Below, piece by piece: positions 46,565-58,065 of a stretch of 64,000 nt of DNA (position 1 is its first letter; each line of letters opens with the position of its first letter). Location: positions 20,832,001 through 20,896,000 of the forward strand of contig OX419760.1 of NCBI GenBank assembly GCA_948567375.1. The letters are read 5' to 3'. Position numbers and translations under genes: made by a program. The stretch comes from Lunularia cruciata (Eukaryota; Streptophyta; Marchantiopsida; Lunulariales; Lunulariaceae). Below the pieces are notes generated by a model that made no database searches, was not told the origin of the DNA, and saw nothing but the letters and a program-made list of their open reading frames with translations.

Positions 46565-48272
46565 TGTGCCAATCGCTAATCACTAATCAATCACAATCAA
46601 TCTAGAAGTTTTACTTTCAACACCAAAACTTCTAGATTTTCAAGTAGACATTGCTTCTGTTTTACAAGTCAGAGCACTACTTGGTGGGTGTTGAAGTAAG
46701 GGCCTTGAGAAACTTGTTCTAATGAGATAAAAATCACCTCATTTGAATATGTAAGCACAAAGATACTACCTTCCAAATTTGCAATGCTTAAAGCTACCAA
46801 AGGCTGCGAAATTTGAGGTACCTAAAGCTGATAATCTGTCCTCTAACCTTAAGCAATGAATTTCCAATGTAAATGTCTGAGTGAGTTAATTCTAATGACA
46901 CAAAGATCACTTCATTTGGATCATTGAGTACAAAGATACAATAGCTTGAATCTACACACAAAGTAGTAAATCTTAACTCAAAGTATTTGGCAGTATCAGA
47001 GTGAATCAATTGGTCATATCATCTACCTTGGATACTCAAATTCTCCAAACTAAAGATTCAATAGAAAAATTATGACTGTGTGTTTCTTATGATATAAGAA
47101 TCACCTGCATTGGGTCTATGAGTGAAGAGAACGGGCCCTCCAAAGCTGGTACTCCAAACATCAAGATTCGAGAGTTGTGACAGAATGAGAATTGTCACCA
47201 CTGTTTGCTCAGACTTCCATATGCTTCGAGTTTTCACTTGAAACAGAACTTGTAAGTCATAGGTTCTGATGCATCAATAATCACTGGATTTGCACTTGTG
47301 ACCACAGAGCAACACCTCTCCAAATTTTTGACCTATCACATGGAGTTCTCAAAACTTCCAGAGAATTCAAAAATCCACAACTCCTTGTATACTGCTCCAA
47401 ACTCTACACAATTAAGCTTGAAACAAAGCTCTTGGAATGGTGCTTCCAATGAAACCCCAATAGCTCCATTTGCTCAAGTATTGGAAAAGATACAAGCATA
47501 TGAGTGTCTGCTAAAGAAACTCCAAAATCAAAAACCCTTCTGAAGAATAGATGAGAATTAGAATTGTCACCACTGCTTGCTCAGACCTCCATATGCTGCG
47601 AGCTTGGCCTTGAAAGAGAGCTTGTAAGGCACAGATTCTGATGCAATAATCTTCACTAGATTTCCACTTGTGACTGCAGAGCAATACCCCTCCAAATTTT
47701 TGCACAATCACATAAACTCCTCACGGTTTCCTCAGGATTCAAAATTCTAGAACTCTTTGTATACTGCTCCAAACTGCACAAGCTTTACCTTGAATGAAAG
47801 CTCTCATCATAAAGCTTCTATTGAATGCCTAATCACTCCATTTGCAGAAGTATTGGTAGAGATACAGTCATTCGAAATTTCAGTTCAAACCCTAAAATCT
47901 GCCAAAGAAGATAGAATTTGAATCCTTGTAACTTCCTGGAGAGATGTGATCTTTGAGCATGCTTGATATCAATCGAAAGAGCTGGTCAATGCGCATCCAC
48001 TGCCACAAAAATCATTACATTTAGAATCATAACGAGGAAGAAATGTACGCTCAAATATGGATCATTTGTCAGAAAATTCAATTGGCCATAACTTTCGATA
48101 CAGAACTCAGAATGTTACAATCTAGGTGGTCATAGAAAGCCCTTGGCAAGGCGCTTCTAACAAGACCAAGATTCTAAGGTTTGGACTGGTAGGTGTTGAG
48201 AAATAACATGCCAAACTTTCGGGAAATCTCTTCTCTCTCACACTCTCGAAAAATCTCTTCTCTCTCACACAT
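46565..48272 (-). repeat. LINE F 5' monomer array (9 units, about 180 bp)
   Basis: Core motifs at about 46,721, 46,894, 47,088, 47,268, 47,448, 47,640, 47,820, 47,998 and 48,159 on the plus strand, spaced 173, 194, 180, 180, 192, 180, 178 and 161. The extreme 5' end is CT-rich with ctcttctctctcacac repeated at about 48,226-48,270. Confidence 0.78.
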
Positions 48273-48277
48273 AAGGT

Positions 48278-49459
48278 GAAACAATGAAACAATGAAATAT
48301 AAAGCCCGAAAGACCCAAAGAGTCAAAAGGCTAGAAACACAATACAAAACACATGAAATGTGAGCCTAGGCAAGGGCCTAGGGCATCTGACCAATCTGTA
48401 ACAAATTGGTACGATGTATACTAACCTCAGTCATGTACTTCCCTAATGCTAAAGCTTCAATCTGTAAGAGAGTTGAGAAATCACTACAAGTAATCTGATG
48501 TCTAACTCTAATCTGCATGTAACAAGGGCAAACAATCAACACATGATGCTCATCCTCAACTTTGCTCATAATACACAATTTGCAAAGTCACATGGAGTGC
48601 TCTATCTGCTGCCAACGTCCTTGTTCTACTTCTAGTCTATGAGAACTAGTTCTATATTGAGCAATAACATGTCTAAGTGAAGTAGAAATCCTAGCCAAGA
48701 GATAATCTTGCTCACAATACACCAACATAGGATTTACAAACTGCTGATAGAACACCATCTTGGTACCGGGCTGCTGCCATAAGCAAAGTAAGAACTGCTC
48801 CTTGATCACTTCTCGTAGTGCAATAGGCTCCAACTTCCAATGTCGCTCACAAACATTGCACCTTGTGGCCCATGCAATCAGATCTGTATACCAACCGACA
48901 GATAGAGTGGCACAAAAAGCTTGGTAGGGAAGTCTCTCATGCTCCATGGACCTCACCTTAGTGGCATATGTGATAGCTAAAAACAAAGCTTCAGCCTCAA
49001 GTGGCAAAAACCCGGTTTCAGCAAGCAGCAATACATAAGGAGTTTGAGTCCTCACCCCAAGTTCATCACACAAAAACAATTTCTGAACTTTCTCCACCTT
49101 TTGCCACCATGTCTTCTTAATTGTTTCATTGTTTCATTGTTGTAATACCTGGACCCCAAATCTGAGCACCATAGAGAACCACCGGCTGCACAAGAGATCT
49201 GAACAGCACCTTCTTCAACGCCCATGTGGTAAGGTGAGCAAGTCTAGAGCGGTTCATGAGTGAATACAAAGCTCTAAAGCCTGCATTGATTCTCATCTTC
49301 ACACAAGTAGACCAACTATAGTCATGAGAAAACTCAAGGCCCAAGTACTTGTAAGAAGAAACCTGTTCCAATTGCTGTCCATCAAAAAAGAAAGGTGTGA
49401 TACCTTTAGAACCTACCACAATCACCTTGGACTTGTCAAGGTTCACTTCCATCTTTGTT
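48278..49459 (-). mobile_element. LINE copy L, 3' part
   Basis: Minus strand: tail from 48,278, ORF2 end at 48,378, C-terminal and connector region (48,588-49,097), and RT motifs D/E up to KMEVNLDKSK at about 49,450, where it abuts plus-strand copy N. Interrupted by a tail-only insertion at 49,121-49,142 and by at least one frameshift. Confidence 0.88.
49121..49142 (+). repeat. Tail-only LINE insertion within copy L
   Basis: Where other copies read gtcttcttagtacctggacc, this one reads gtcttcttaa, then about 22 nt of ttgtttcattgtttcattg type, then taatacctgg. The insert consists only of the LINE tail repeat. taa on both sides may be a target duplication. Confidence 0.7.
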
Positions 49460-51577
49460 GCACAACCAAGAAGCATTTTGGTGAGGTTTGGCTCAGAAAC
49501 TCAAAGGAATGCAGTGATGGGGAACAAAGCTATACTAAAGGGGCGCCGTATCTGGTTGGACCCTGATCTCACACCTCTCCAATGGCAAGCAAAGAAGGGA
49601 GAATTAGCAAAAGTGAAGGAAGCTCAACAAGCAGGTTTTGTTGCATTCTTGAGAGATAATAGAGCTATGATTACTCAAAAGAAATTATCAGCTAATGCAT
49701 AGCAATTCCAGACCTTTAGAGTACTGTTTTGGAATGTTCATGGGCTCACACATACCAAGTACTCCAGCGCCAAGCCTTTGTGGGATGATGCTGATCTGAT
49801 CAATCTTGTGGAGACATGGGAACATGAAGGAAACACCATTCAAGACATTGAAGGATTCACTCTTATTGGTTCAACCTGGAACAAGCGGAGACAACACAAA
49901 GGAAGGGGCTTTGGAGGTATTGCTACTTACGTCAGATTAGGCTTTGAGAAATCAGTCTCTTTGATAGGTCAAGATTCAAGTGGACAATACCAATGGCTGA
50001 GGATTGGAGGAGTTGCCACACCTTGCTTCATTGCTGTTTGTTACTTTGCCTTGTTGACATCACCAATCTATTCAAGTGGAGTTCTCAACACCATGCAGCC
50101 TTTCCATTCCTTGACGAAGGATGTGTTAGAGTTTCAAAGTAAAGGTGCAGTCCTTGTTCTTGGTGATTTCAAGGCTAGGATCCAAGCCTCTCAGATCCCT
50201 GACTTGAGCGACCTTGAGAATGATCCTTTCCACAGCTTGATAGACCATTCCAGTGCTTGGTCACGCTCTTCCAAAGATCCTATGTCCAATTCCATGAGTG
50301 AGCACTTTTTGAGCTTTGGTGCCAATTGTAGCTTGAAGATCTTGATTGGCCTTTCTCAATTTCCAGAAACTTGTAAAAGCACATGCTTTGCCTCAGGTGG
50401 ATCAAGCACCATAGATTATAAGCTCACTTCAGCTAATGATATCCATCTTGTCTCAGATTTTGCTGTTTTAGATCCTCAACCAGAATCAGACCATGCACCT
50501 CTATCCTGTACCATCCTTTTTCCTTGCCTCAATAGAACCACATTACCTATAGACCATGCTTTTAGAGGCAAACTTTGTCTAGATTTTCACAAGAGAGACT
50601 TGTACCAACAAGCTATCCAAGAGAAATTGAGTTCTATGGAGTGGAGTTCTGATTTTCAACAACGTAGTGATCAATTGATTGAACTTCTTCAATCTACATC
50701 AACTTCTTTATTTCCAAGAGGCTCCCATAGGAAGAGACTTGGTCTCCCTTGCAATAGATGGTATGATGCTGATTGCAAAATGGCAAGGATCAAAGCTATG
50801 GATAGATCTCTTGATCAGATTGCACAAAATCAAGCTTTTGTTTTATACAGAAAGTTGGTGAAATGCAAAAAGCGGGCATTTCTAAGACTCAAAGGAGTTG
50901 AGTTGAGCACTGAATTGAGGAGCAATCCCAAGGCTTTCTGGAAGAAAGTAACCATCAGATCTCCATCTCCATCGCTGGACCTGAATGAGCTTTGTGACTA
51001 TGTGAAGGATTTGTACTTTTTCCCAAATGCTCCAAGCATGGCACCTTGCCTTGGATCTGCTCTCACCATCTCTGAAGCTGATGTCAAGTACCAATTGAAG
51101 AAGTTGGCCAATGGTAAGGCTGAAGACCTTGATGGACTATGTGTTGAACTTCTGAAGTGGGGCGGTAGCCAACTGATTTCAATACTCACTTCTCATTTGA
51201 ATGAGGCAATCAAGTGTGGCTTTCCGGATAGATGGTGCTTCAAGAAGGTAGTTCCTATTCACAAGTCTGGCCAGAGAGATGTTGTCACCAATTACCGTAC
51301 CATACTTGTTGGTAGTGTCTTTGCCAAGTTGTATGGTCGAATTTTGGAGTCAAGGTTGAGCACTTGGGCTGAAAAGCACAAAATTCGAGCTAAGCGCCAA
51401 GCTGGTTCCAGATTAGGCTTTAGTACTTTGGACCACCTATTGGTACTTCATGTTTTGGAAATCCAAGGGGGTTGGGAGAGCTCTCTATGTTGCCTTTATT
51501 GATTTTAGGAAGGCCTTTGATAAGGTGCTGAGGAAATCTCTAAGTGAGAGACTCATTGAAGTGGGTGTTTCAGCTGA
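49460..51577 (+). mobile_element. LINE copy N, both ends cut
   Basis: Plus strand, starting in the ORF1 RRM (AQPRSILVRFGSETQ), through the UAG junction at 49,700-49,702, the whole endonuclease and the RT fingers, ending in RT motif A region at about 51,577. There is no 3' tail. A small frameshift lies at about 51,457. It meets the inverted fragment O near 51,604 after a 20-bp direct repeat. Confidence 0.88.
49703..51502 (+). pseudogene. LINE N ORF2 part (endonuclease to RT fingers)
   Basis: Open from the UAG junction: LFWNVHGLTHTKYSS, VETWEHEGNT, VLGDFKARI (Asn of the usual GDFNA is Lys here), SDHAPLSC, KKVVPIHKSGQRDVVTNYRT. The Asn-to-Lys change is in a conserved endonuclease motif. The frame shifts after DHLLVLHVL, so the RT is incomplete. 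Confidence 0.85.
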
Positions 51578-51603
51578 AGACTCATTGAAGTGGGTGTCTC
51601 ATT

Positions 51604-51685
51604 GAAACTAAAGATGAAAGTCTCACAACCACTTTCTCATAGAGTCTAGAGATAGCACCAATCAGATCAACTGAAACACCAACTA
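51604..51685 (-). mobile_element. LINE fragment O (RT motif A/B piece)
   Basis: About 80 bp in minus orientation matching 33,169-33,242 of copy B (the segment coding for GAISRLYEKVIVKLSS). It lies between the cut 3' end of N and the 5' end of J. Confidence 0.8.
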
Positions 51686-51689
51686 CCAT

Positions 51690-52758
51690 GCCCTTGTGGA
51701 GTTTCTAAAGTTTGAGAGGAGAGGAGTCCCAAAAGTTTGAGAAGTCATATCTCCCTACATACATGTTCAAACGTGGCGGTTTTGGTCTCGTTCGAAGCGC
51801 CTTGCCAAGACTTTTCCATAGCCACCAAAATTGTATCATTCTGAGGGTTTTGCGAAATGTTATGAGTGATTGAAATTTCTGACACATGAGCTACACTTGA
51901 TAGTTCGAATCTTCAGCATATGGTGTCCAAATGGAGTGATTTTTGTGGCATTGGAAGCGCCTCTAGACGCTCTTGCGATTGGTACAAGCTGCACTTGCAG
52001 AGCACATACACAAAGAAATTTATGAAAATTAGAATTTTCCATCTCTCGGGGATTTTAGGGTTTGAGCTCAATTTTCAACACCTTGTAACTTTTTGGTTCC
52101 ATGTCCAAATCTTTCAATCTTGGCCTCATTGGAAACAGCTGTGAAAGGGATTCCTTTTGAATATCTGCTTGCTGAAGTTGGAGTTCTATGGAAGAATTTT
52201 TGAAATTCATCAATCTGTGTTCTTGTGCGGTTGGTGGTGCTCAAATCTGCAACTTTCAGAGGCTGGAACTTTGGACTTACATCTTCAAATGAGGTGATCT
52301 TGGTCTCATTAGAAGCATCTTGTCAAGAGCTATTGATTGAAGTTGATTTCATAGAATTTGAAGCTTTGTGCTTGAAGTTATGAGCATTTGAATTCTGTGA
52401 CTCAATGAGGTTTAGAAGTTAATCACAGATAACTCTAGAGGCCATAACTTCATGTTTATTGGCTCAAATGAGTTTATTTTTGATTCATTGGATAGAATTT
52501 CTCAAGAGCTTTTGATTAAATCATCACTTGTAGATTTTGAATTACTGTAGCCAAGGTTATGAATTTTCGAAATCTGTAAGATTTCAAAGTTTTCATGTAG
52601 GAAAAACTCAAATTCAAAAGTTTTTAACTTTTGATTTACAAGTCCAAAGGAGTAGATTTTTGGTTCATGAGAAAAAGTAATTGTAGAGCTATTGGTGTTC
52701 ACAGCGCCTGAGTGAAGTAGAGGATACATTATTATAGTATCTGTTAGAACTTTTAGAA
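51690..52758 (+). repeat. LINE J 5' monomer array (6 units, about 180 bp)
   Basis: Sense-strand cores (tttggtctcattagaag type) at about 51,781, 51,942, 52,119, 52,299, 52,478 and 52,657, spaced 161, 177, 180, 179 and 179. Same unit number and spacing as copy B. ORF1 ATG follows at 52,759. Confidence 0.75.
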
Positions 52759-52852
52759 TGGAAGCTTCCAAGATGATGCAAGACATTACTGAGATAGCTT
52801 CAAAACAGCAACAGCTTGCTGAAATGTATAGAAAAGCAAATGACTTCCACAA

Positions 52853-55011
52853 TGAACAATGAACAATGAAATATAAAGCCTGAAAGCCCCAAAGAGTCAA
52901 AAGGCTAGAAACACAATACAAAACACATGAAATGTGAGCCTAGGCAAGGGCCTAGGGCATCTGACCAATCTGTAACAAATTGGTCCGATGTAAACTAACT
53001 TCTGTCATGTACTTCCCTAACGCTAAAGCTTCAACCTGTAAGAGAGTAGAGAAATCACGACAAATAATCTGATGTCTATCTCTAATCAGCATGTAACTAG
53101 GGCAATCAATAAACACATGATGCTCATCCTCAACTTTGCTCATAATACACAATTTGCAAAGTTGCATGGAGTGCTCTATCTGCTGCCAACGTCCTTGTTC
53201 TACTTCTAGTCTATGAGAACTAGTTCTATATTGAGCAATAACATGTCTAAGTGAAGTAGAAATCCTAGCCAAGAGATAATCTTACTCACAATACACCAAC
53301 ATAGGATTTACAAATTGCTGATAGAACACCATCTTGGTACCGGGTTGCTGCCATAGGCGAAGTGAGAACTGCTCCTTGATCACTTCTTGTAGTGCAATAG
53401 GCTCCAATCTCCAATGTCGCTCAGAAACATTCCACCTAGTGGCCCATGCAATCAGATCTGTATACCAACCGACAGATAGAGTGGCACAAAAAGCTTGGTA
53501 GGGAAGTCTCTCATGGTCCATGGACCTCACCTTAGTGGCATATGTGATAGCTAAAAACAAAGCTTCAGCCTCAAGAGGTAAAAACCCTGTTTCAGCAAGC
53601 AGCAATACATAAGGAGTTTGAGTCCTCACCCCAAGTTCATCACACAAAAACAATTTCTGAACTTTCTCCACCTTTTGCCACCATGTCTTCTTAGTACCTG
53701 GACCCCAAATCTGAGCACCATAGAGAACCACCGGCTGCACAAGAGATCTGAACAGCACCTTCTTCAACTCCCATGTGGTAAGGTGAGCAAGTCTAGAGCG
53801 ATTCATGAGTGAATACAAAGCTCTAAAGCCTGCATTGATTCTCATCTTCACACAAGTAGACCAACTATAGTCATGAGAAAACTCAAGGCCCAAGTACTTG
53901 TAAGAAGAAACCTGCTCCAATTGCTGTCCGTCAAAAAAGAAAGGTGTGACACCTTTAGAACCCACCACAATCACCTTGGACTTGTCAAGGTTCACTTCCA
54001 TCTTTGTTTCATTGCAAAACAAGAGAAGAGAATCCAATAGCTTCTGTAAACTCTGTGGATTGGTGGAGAGAAGCACTACATCATCTGCATAAAGGAGTGC
54101 ATGTATCATCAGAGAGCCAATCTGTACACCTGTAGCTCCAGCTTCCATGAGTAGACTCTCCAGATCATCGATGAAGATTCCAAATAGAGTGGGAGATAGA
54201 GAGCAGCCTTGAATCACACCCATTGTGCTAAGGACATCTTGAGAGCTCAAAGATGAAAGTTTCACAATCACTTTCTCATAGAGTCTAGAGATAGCACCAA
54301 TCAGATCAGCTAAAACACCAACTAGAGTGAGTCTCTCACTTAGACATTTCCTAAGCACCTTATCAAAGGCCTTCCTGAAATCAATAAAGGCAACATAGAG
54401 AGCTCTCCCAACACCCTTGGATTTCCACCACAAAACATGAAGTACCAATAAGTGATCCAAGGTGCTAGAGCCCGATCTGAAACCCGCTTGGCACTTAGCT
54501 CGAACATTGTACTTTTCAGCCCAAGTGCTCAACCTAGACTCCAAAATTCGACCATACAACTTGGCAAAGACACTACCAACAAGTATGGTATGGTAATTGG
54601 TGACAACATCTCTCTGGCCAGACTTGTGAATAGAAACAACCCTCTTGAAGCACCATCTATCCGGAAAGCCACACTTGATTGCCTCATTCAAATGAGAAGT
54701 GAGTACTGAAATCAGATGGCTACCGCCCCACTTCAGAAGTTCAACACATAGTCCATCAAGGTCTTCAGCCTTACCATTGGCCAACTTCTTCAATTGGTAC
54801 TTGACATCAGCTTCAGAGATGGTGAGAGCAGATCCAAGGCAAGGAGCCATGCTTGGAGCATCAGGGAAAAAGTACAGATCTTTCACATAGTCACAAAGCT
54901 CATTCAGGTCCAGCGATGGAGATGGAGATCTGATGGTTACCTTCTTCCAAAAAGCCTTAGGATTGCTCCTCAGTTCAGTGCTCAACTCAACCCCCTTGAG
55001 TCTCAAAAATG
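52853..55011 (-). mobile_element. LINE copy M, 5'-truncated, nested in J
   Basis: Minus strand. The tail reads tgaacaatgaacaatg (7-nt units rather than 8), ORF2 ends at 52,952, and the body runs up to the linker before the RT (FLRLKGVELSTELRS), truncated at about 55,011. Flanked by caa on both sides, original cacaaggaactc in ORF1 of J. The RT is open with YADD and one nonsense codon near 53,282 splits it. Confidence 0.9.
52952..55011 (-). pseudogene. LINE M ORF2 part: complete RT with one stop
   Basis: Reads from FLRLKGVELS through fingers (NYHTILVGSVFAKLYGRI), FIDFRKAFD, QGCSLSPTLFGIF, YADDVV, YKYLGLEF and the CKLC...HH...C zinc segment to the normal end. The endonuclease is missing. A CAA-to-TAA change at 53,282-53,284 interrupts it between the connector and the zinc segment. 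Confidence 0.88.
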
Positions 55012-55600
55012 CAAGGAACTCAAGAGCTTTTTTGCCCCCATGTCTCAATGCATGAACAATCTTATGGCAGATTTGCAAACCGTAAGAGCTGATGTCTTGA
55101 CTGTGAAAGAATCTCTCAATTCCATCACCGTAGATATCCAAGAACTCAAGAAGAGTAGCAGTTTGATGTTAGATTCCACCAAGGGTATGGTGGATGTTAC
55201 TGAGAAGGTTGCTTCCTTGGGAGCACAAGACACCAACATTGCTTCACACAATGGAGGGCTGCAAGAGATGGTTGACACATTAGAAGTCAAGATGAAGTCA
55301 TATGCCGAAGCTACGAAGGTGGCTCAAATCTCTTACTTGCAAGAGCATGAGGTTGAGAAGGAGAACCAAATGGTCAGAATGAAGAACTTGAGGATTTCAG
55401 GTTTGCCAGAGATTGAGAAGGAAGACACCAAGGCCATAGTGTGTGAGTTTATTGCTGATTCTTTGAGAGTCCATGATCCTCAGATTTTGCAAGCATATAG
55501 ATTGGGACAACAAGGTGCACAACCAAGAAGCATTTTGGTGAGGTTTGGCTCAGAAACTCAAAGGAATGCAGTGATGGGGAACAAAGCTAACTAAAGGGGC
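55012..55600 (+). pseudogene. LINE J ORF1, middle part
   Basis: Coiled-coil and RRM region of the first ORF1 variant (KELKSFFAPMSQCMN ... LKKSSSLMLDSTKGM, then NLRISGLPEIEKEDTKAIV, RSILVRF). Close to copy B. A frameshift follows GNKA near 55,590, and copy P interrupts the end at 55,685. Confidence 0.85.
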
Positions 55601-55685
55601 GGCGTATCTGGTTGGACCCAGATCTCACACCTCTCCAATGGCAAGCAAAGAAGGGAGAATTAGCAAAGGTGAAGGAGGCTCAACA

Positions 55686-56836
55686 TTGCGTTCATATTCT
55701 CTGCTCAAAGGTTTGGTTCCGATTACTCAATCTCAATAAATTGTGCGCTCCAAATCTGGGGTGCCTCCTTTTGGTGGGTTCTAAAGGTGTCACACCTTTC
55801 TTTTTTGATGGACAGCAATTGGAGCAGGTTTCTTCTTACAAGTACTTGGGTCTTGAGTTTTCTCATGACTATAGTTGGTCCACTTGTGTGAAGATGAGAA
55901 TCAATGCAGGCTTTAGAGCTTTGTATTCACTCATGAACCGCTCTAGACTTGCTCACCTTACCACATGGGAGTTGAAGAAGGTGTTGTTCAGATCTCTTGT
56001 GCAGCCGGTGGTTCTCTATGGTGCTCAGATTTGGGGTCCAGGTACTAAGAAGACATGGTGGCAAAAGGTGGAGAAAGTTCAGAAATTGTTTTTGTGTGAT
56101 GAACTTGGAGTGAGGACTCAAACTCCTTATGTATTGTTGCTTGCTGAAACAGGGTTTTTACCGCTTGAAGCTGAAGCTTTGTTCTTGGCTCTCACATATG
56201 CCACTAAGGTGAGGTCCATGGAGCATGAGAGACTTCCCTACCAAGCTTTTTGTGCCACTCTATCTGTCGGTTGGTATACAGATCTGATTGCATGGGCCAC
56301 AAGGTGGAATGTTTCTGAGCGACATTGGAGATTGGAGCCTATTGCACTTCGAGAGGTGATCAAGGAGCAGTTCTTACTTTGCTTATGGCAGCAACCCGGT
56401 ACCAAGATGGTGTTCTATCAGCAGTTTGTAAATCCTATGTTGGTGTATTGTGAGCAAGATTATCTCTTGGCTAGGATTTCTACTTCATTGAGACATGTTA
56501 TCGCTCAATATAGAACTAGTTCTCATAGACTAGAAGTAGAACAAGGACGTTGGCAGCAGATAGAGCACTCCATGCGACTTTGCAAATTGTGTATTATGAG
56601 CAAAGTTGAGGATGAGCATCATGTGTTTGTTGATTGCCCTTGTTACATGCAGATTAGAGTTAAACATCAGATTACTTGTAGTGACTTTACATCGGACCAA
56701 TTTGTTACAGATTGGTCCGATGCCCTAGGCCCTTGCCTAGGCTCACATTTCATATGTTTTGTATTGTGTTTCCAGCCTTTTGACTCTTTGGGTCTTTTGG
56801 GCTTTATATTTCATTGTTTCATTGTTTCATTGTTTC
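55686..56836 (+). mobile_element. LINE copy P with 85-bp foreign 5' filler, nested in J
   Basis: Between caaca at 55,681-55,685 and caaca at 56,836-56,840 (target duplication in ORF1 of J, original gctcaacaagcagg). The first about 85 bp (55,686-55,770) match nothing else in the window. The rest (55,771-56,836) is plus-strand LINE from VGSKGVTPFFFDGQ to the tail. A deletion of about 60 bp lies near 56,687, between CSDF and the C-terminal hairpin. J resumes at 56,837. Confidence 0.9.
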
Positions 56837-57420
56837 AACAAGCAGGCTTTGTTGCATTCTTGAGAGATAATAGAGCTGTGATTACTCAAAAGAAATTGCC
56901 AGCTACTGCATAGCAATTCCAGACCCTTAGAGTGTTGTTTTGGAATGTTCATGGTCTCACACATACCAAGTACTCCAGCGCTAAGCCTTTGTGGGATGAT
57001 GCTCATCTGATCAATCTTGTGGAGACATGGGAACATGAAGGAAACACCATTCAAGACATTGAAGGATTCACTCTTGTTGGTTCAACCTGGAACAAGCGGA
57101 GACAACACAAAGGAAGGGGCTTTGGAGGTATTGCTACTTACGTCAGATTAGGCTTTGAGAAATCAGTCTCTTTGATAGGTCAAGATTCAAGTGGACAATA
57201 CCAATGGCTGAGGATTGGAGGATTTGCCACACCTTGCTTCATTGCTGTTTGTTACTTTGCCCCATTGACATCACCAATCTATTCAAGTGGAATTCTCAAC
57301 ACCATGTAGCCTTTCCATTCCTTGACAAAGGATGTGTTGGAGTTTCAAAGTAAAGGTGCAGTACTTGTTCTTGGTGATTTCAATGCTAGGATCCAAGCCT
57401 CTCAGATCCCTGACTTGAGT
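56837..57420 (+). pseudogene. LINE J ORF1 end, UAG junction and endonuclease start
   Basis: ORF1 tail GFVAFLRDNRAVITQ, then GCA TAG CAA TTC at 56,908-56,916, then LFWNVHGLTHTKYSS and the endonuclease to GDFNARIQAS. A TAG at 57,307-57,309 replaces a Gln codon that is CAG in copies B and N. Cut by copy I. Confidence 0.85.
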
Positions 57421-58051
57421 TTTTGAGCCAAACTTGACCAAAATGCTTCTTGGTTTTGCACCTTATTGTCCCAATCTATATGCTTGCAAAATCTGAGGAT
57501 CATGGACTCTCAAAGAATCAGCAATAAACTCACACACTATGGCTTTGGTGTCTTCCTTCTCAGTCTTTGGCAAACCTGAAATTCTCAAGTTCTTCATTCT
57601 GACCAATTGGTTGTCCTTCTCAACCTCATGCTCTTGCAAGCAAGAGATTTGAGCCACCTTAGTAGCTTCAGCATAAGACTTCGTCTTCACTTCTAATGTG
57701 TCCACAATCTGTTGGAGCCCCTTGTGTAGCAATATCGTTGGCTTGTGCTCCCAAGGAAGCAACTTTCTTGGTAGCATCAACTATCCCCTTGGTTGATGTT
57801 AACAGAGAGATATAACTCTTCTTGAGGTCTTGAATCTCTTGGTTGACTAGGTTCAAAGACTCTTTGACACTACTGATCTCAACCTTTACAAATTCCATAT
57901 CAGTCATGAGAGTACTCATGCACTCGGACATAGGTGCCATGAAGCTTCTAAGGTCCTTGTGGAAATCATTTGCTTTCCTATACATTTCAGCTAATTGTTG
58001 TTGCTTCATGGCTATATCAGCAATGTCTTTCACCATCTTGGACTCCTCCAT
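57421..58051 (-). pseudogene. LINE I ORF1 (second variant), partial
   Basis: ATG at 58,049-58,051: MEESKMVKDIADIAMKQQQ, coiled coil with SLNLVNQEIQDLKKS, then after a frameshift near 57,700 the segment NLRISGLPKTEKEDTKAIV and AYRLGQ. The C-terminus is missing. Confidence 0.85.
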
Positions 58052-58065
58052 TGTGACAAGCACTT

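Larger units (their letters stand above)
40499..48272 (-). mobile_element. LINE copy F, host of nested copies G and H
   Basis: Minus-strand LINE made of 40,499-40,807 (RT), then 43,754 to about 45,120 (RT fingers and endonuclease), then 45,528-45,705 (endonuclease start), ORF1 (45,724-46,564) and a nine-unit 5' array (46,565-48,272). Its 3' part is missing at 40,499, where the tail of copy E abuts. Copy G splits it with tgtgaa on both sides, and copy H plus a 161-bp local duplication splits the endonuclease. ORF1 is of the second variant and is broken by a stop at codon 5 from the first ATG and by a frameshift near 46,140-46,180. Confidence 0.88.
51690..57420 (+). mobile_element. LINE copy J, host of nested copies M and P
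   Basis: Plus-strand copy in three parts: 5' array and ORF1 start (51,690-52,852), ORF1 middle and RRM (55,012-55,685), ORF1 end, UAG junction (56,911-56,913) and endonuclease (56,837-57,420). Copy M is inserted after ...gacttccacaa and copy P at caaca. It is cut at 57,420 by minus-strand copy I. The endonuclease has the same TAG stop as copy E (57,307-57,309). ORF1 has a frameshift near 55,590. Confidence 0.88.

Noticed and set aside
46565-48272. CRISPR-like array because of regularly spaced repeats
   Set aside because: The repeated cores are degenerate, the spacers share homology with each other, and the context is a plant LINE.
54794-55594. A plus-strand 266-codon frame joining antisense of copy M to ORF1 of J
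   Set aside because: The first part is antisense LINE M; only from about 55,012 on is it ORF1 of J.
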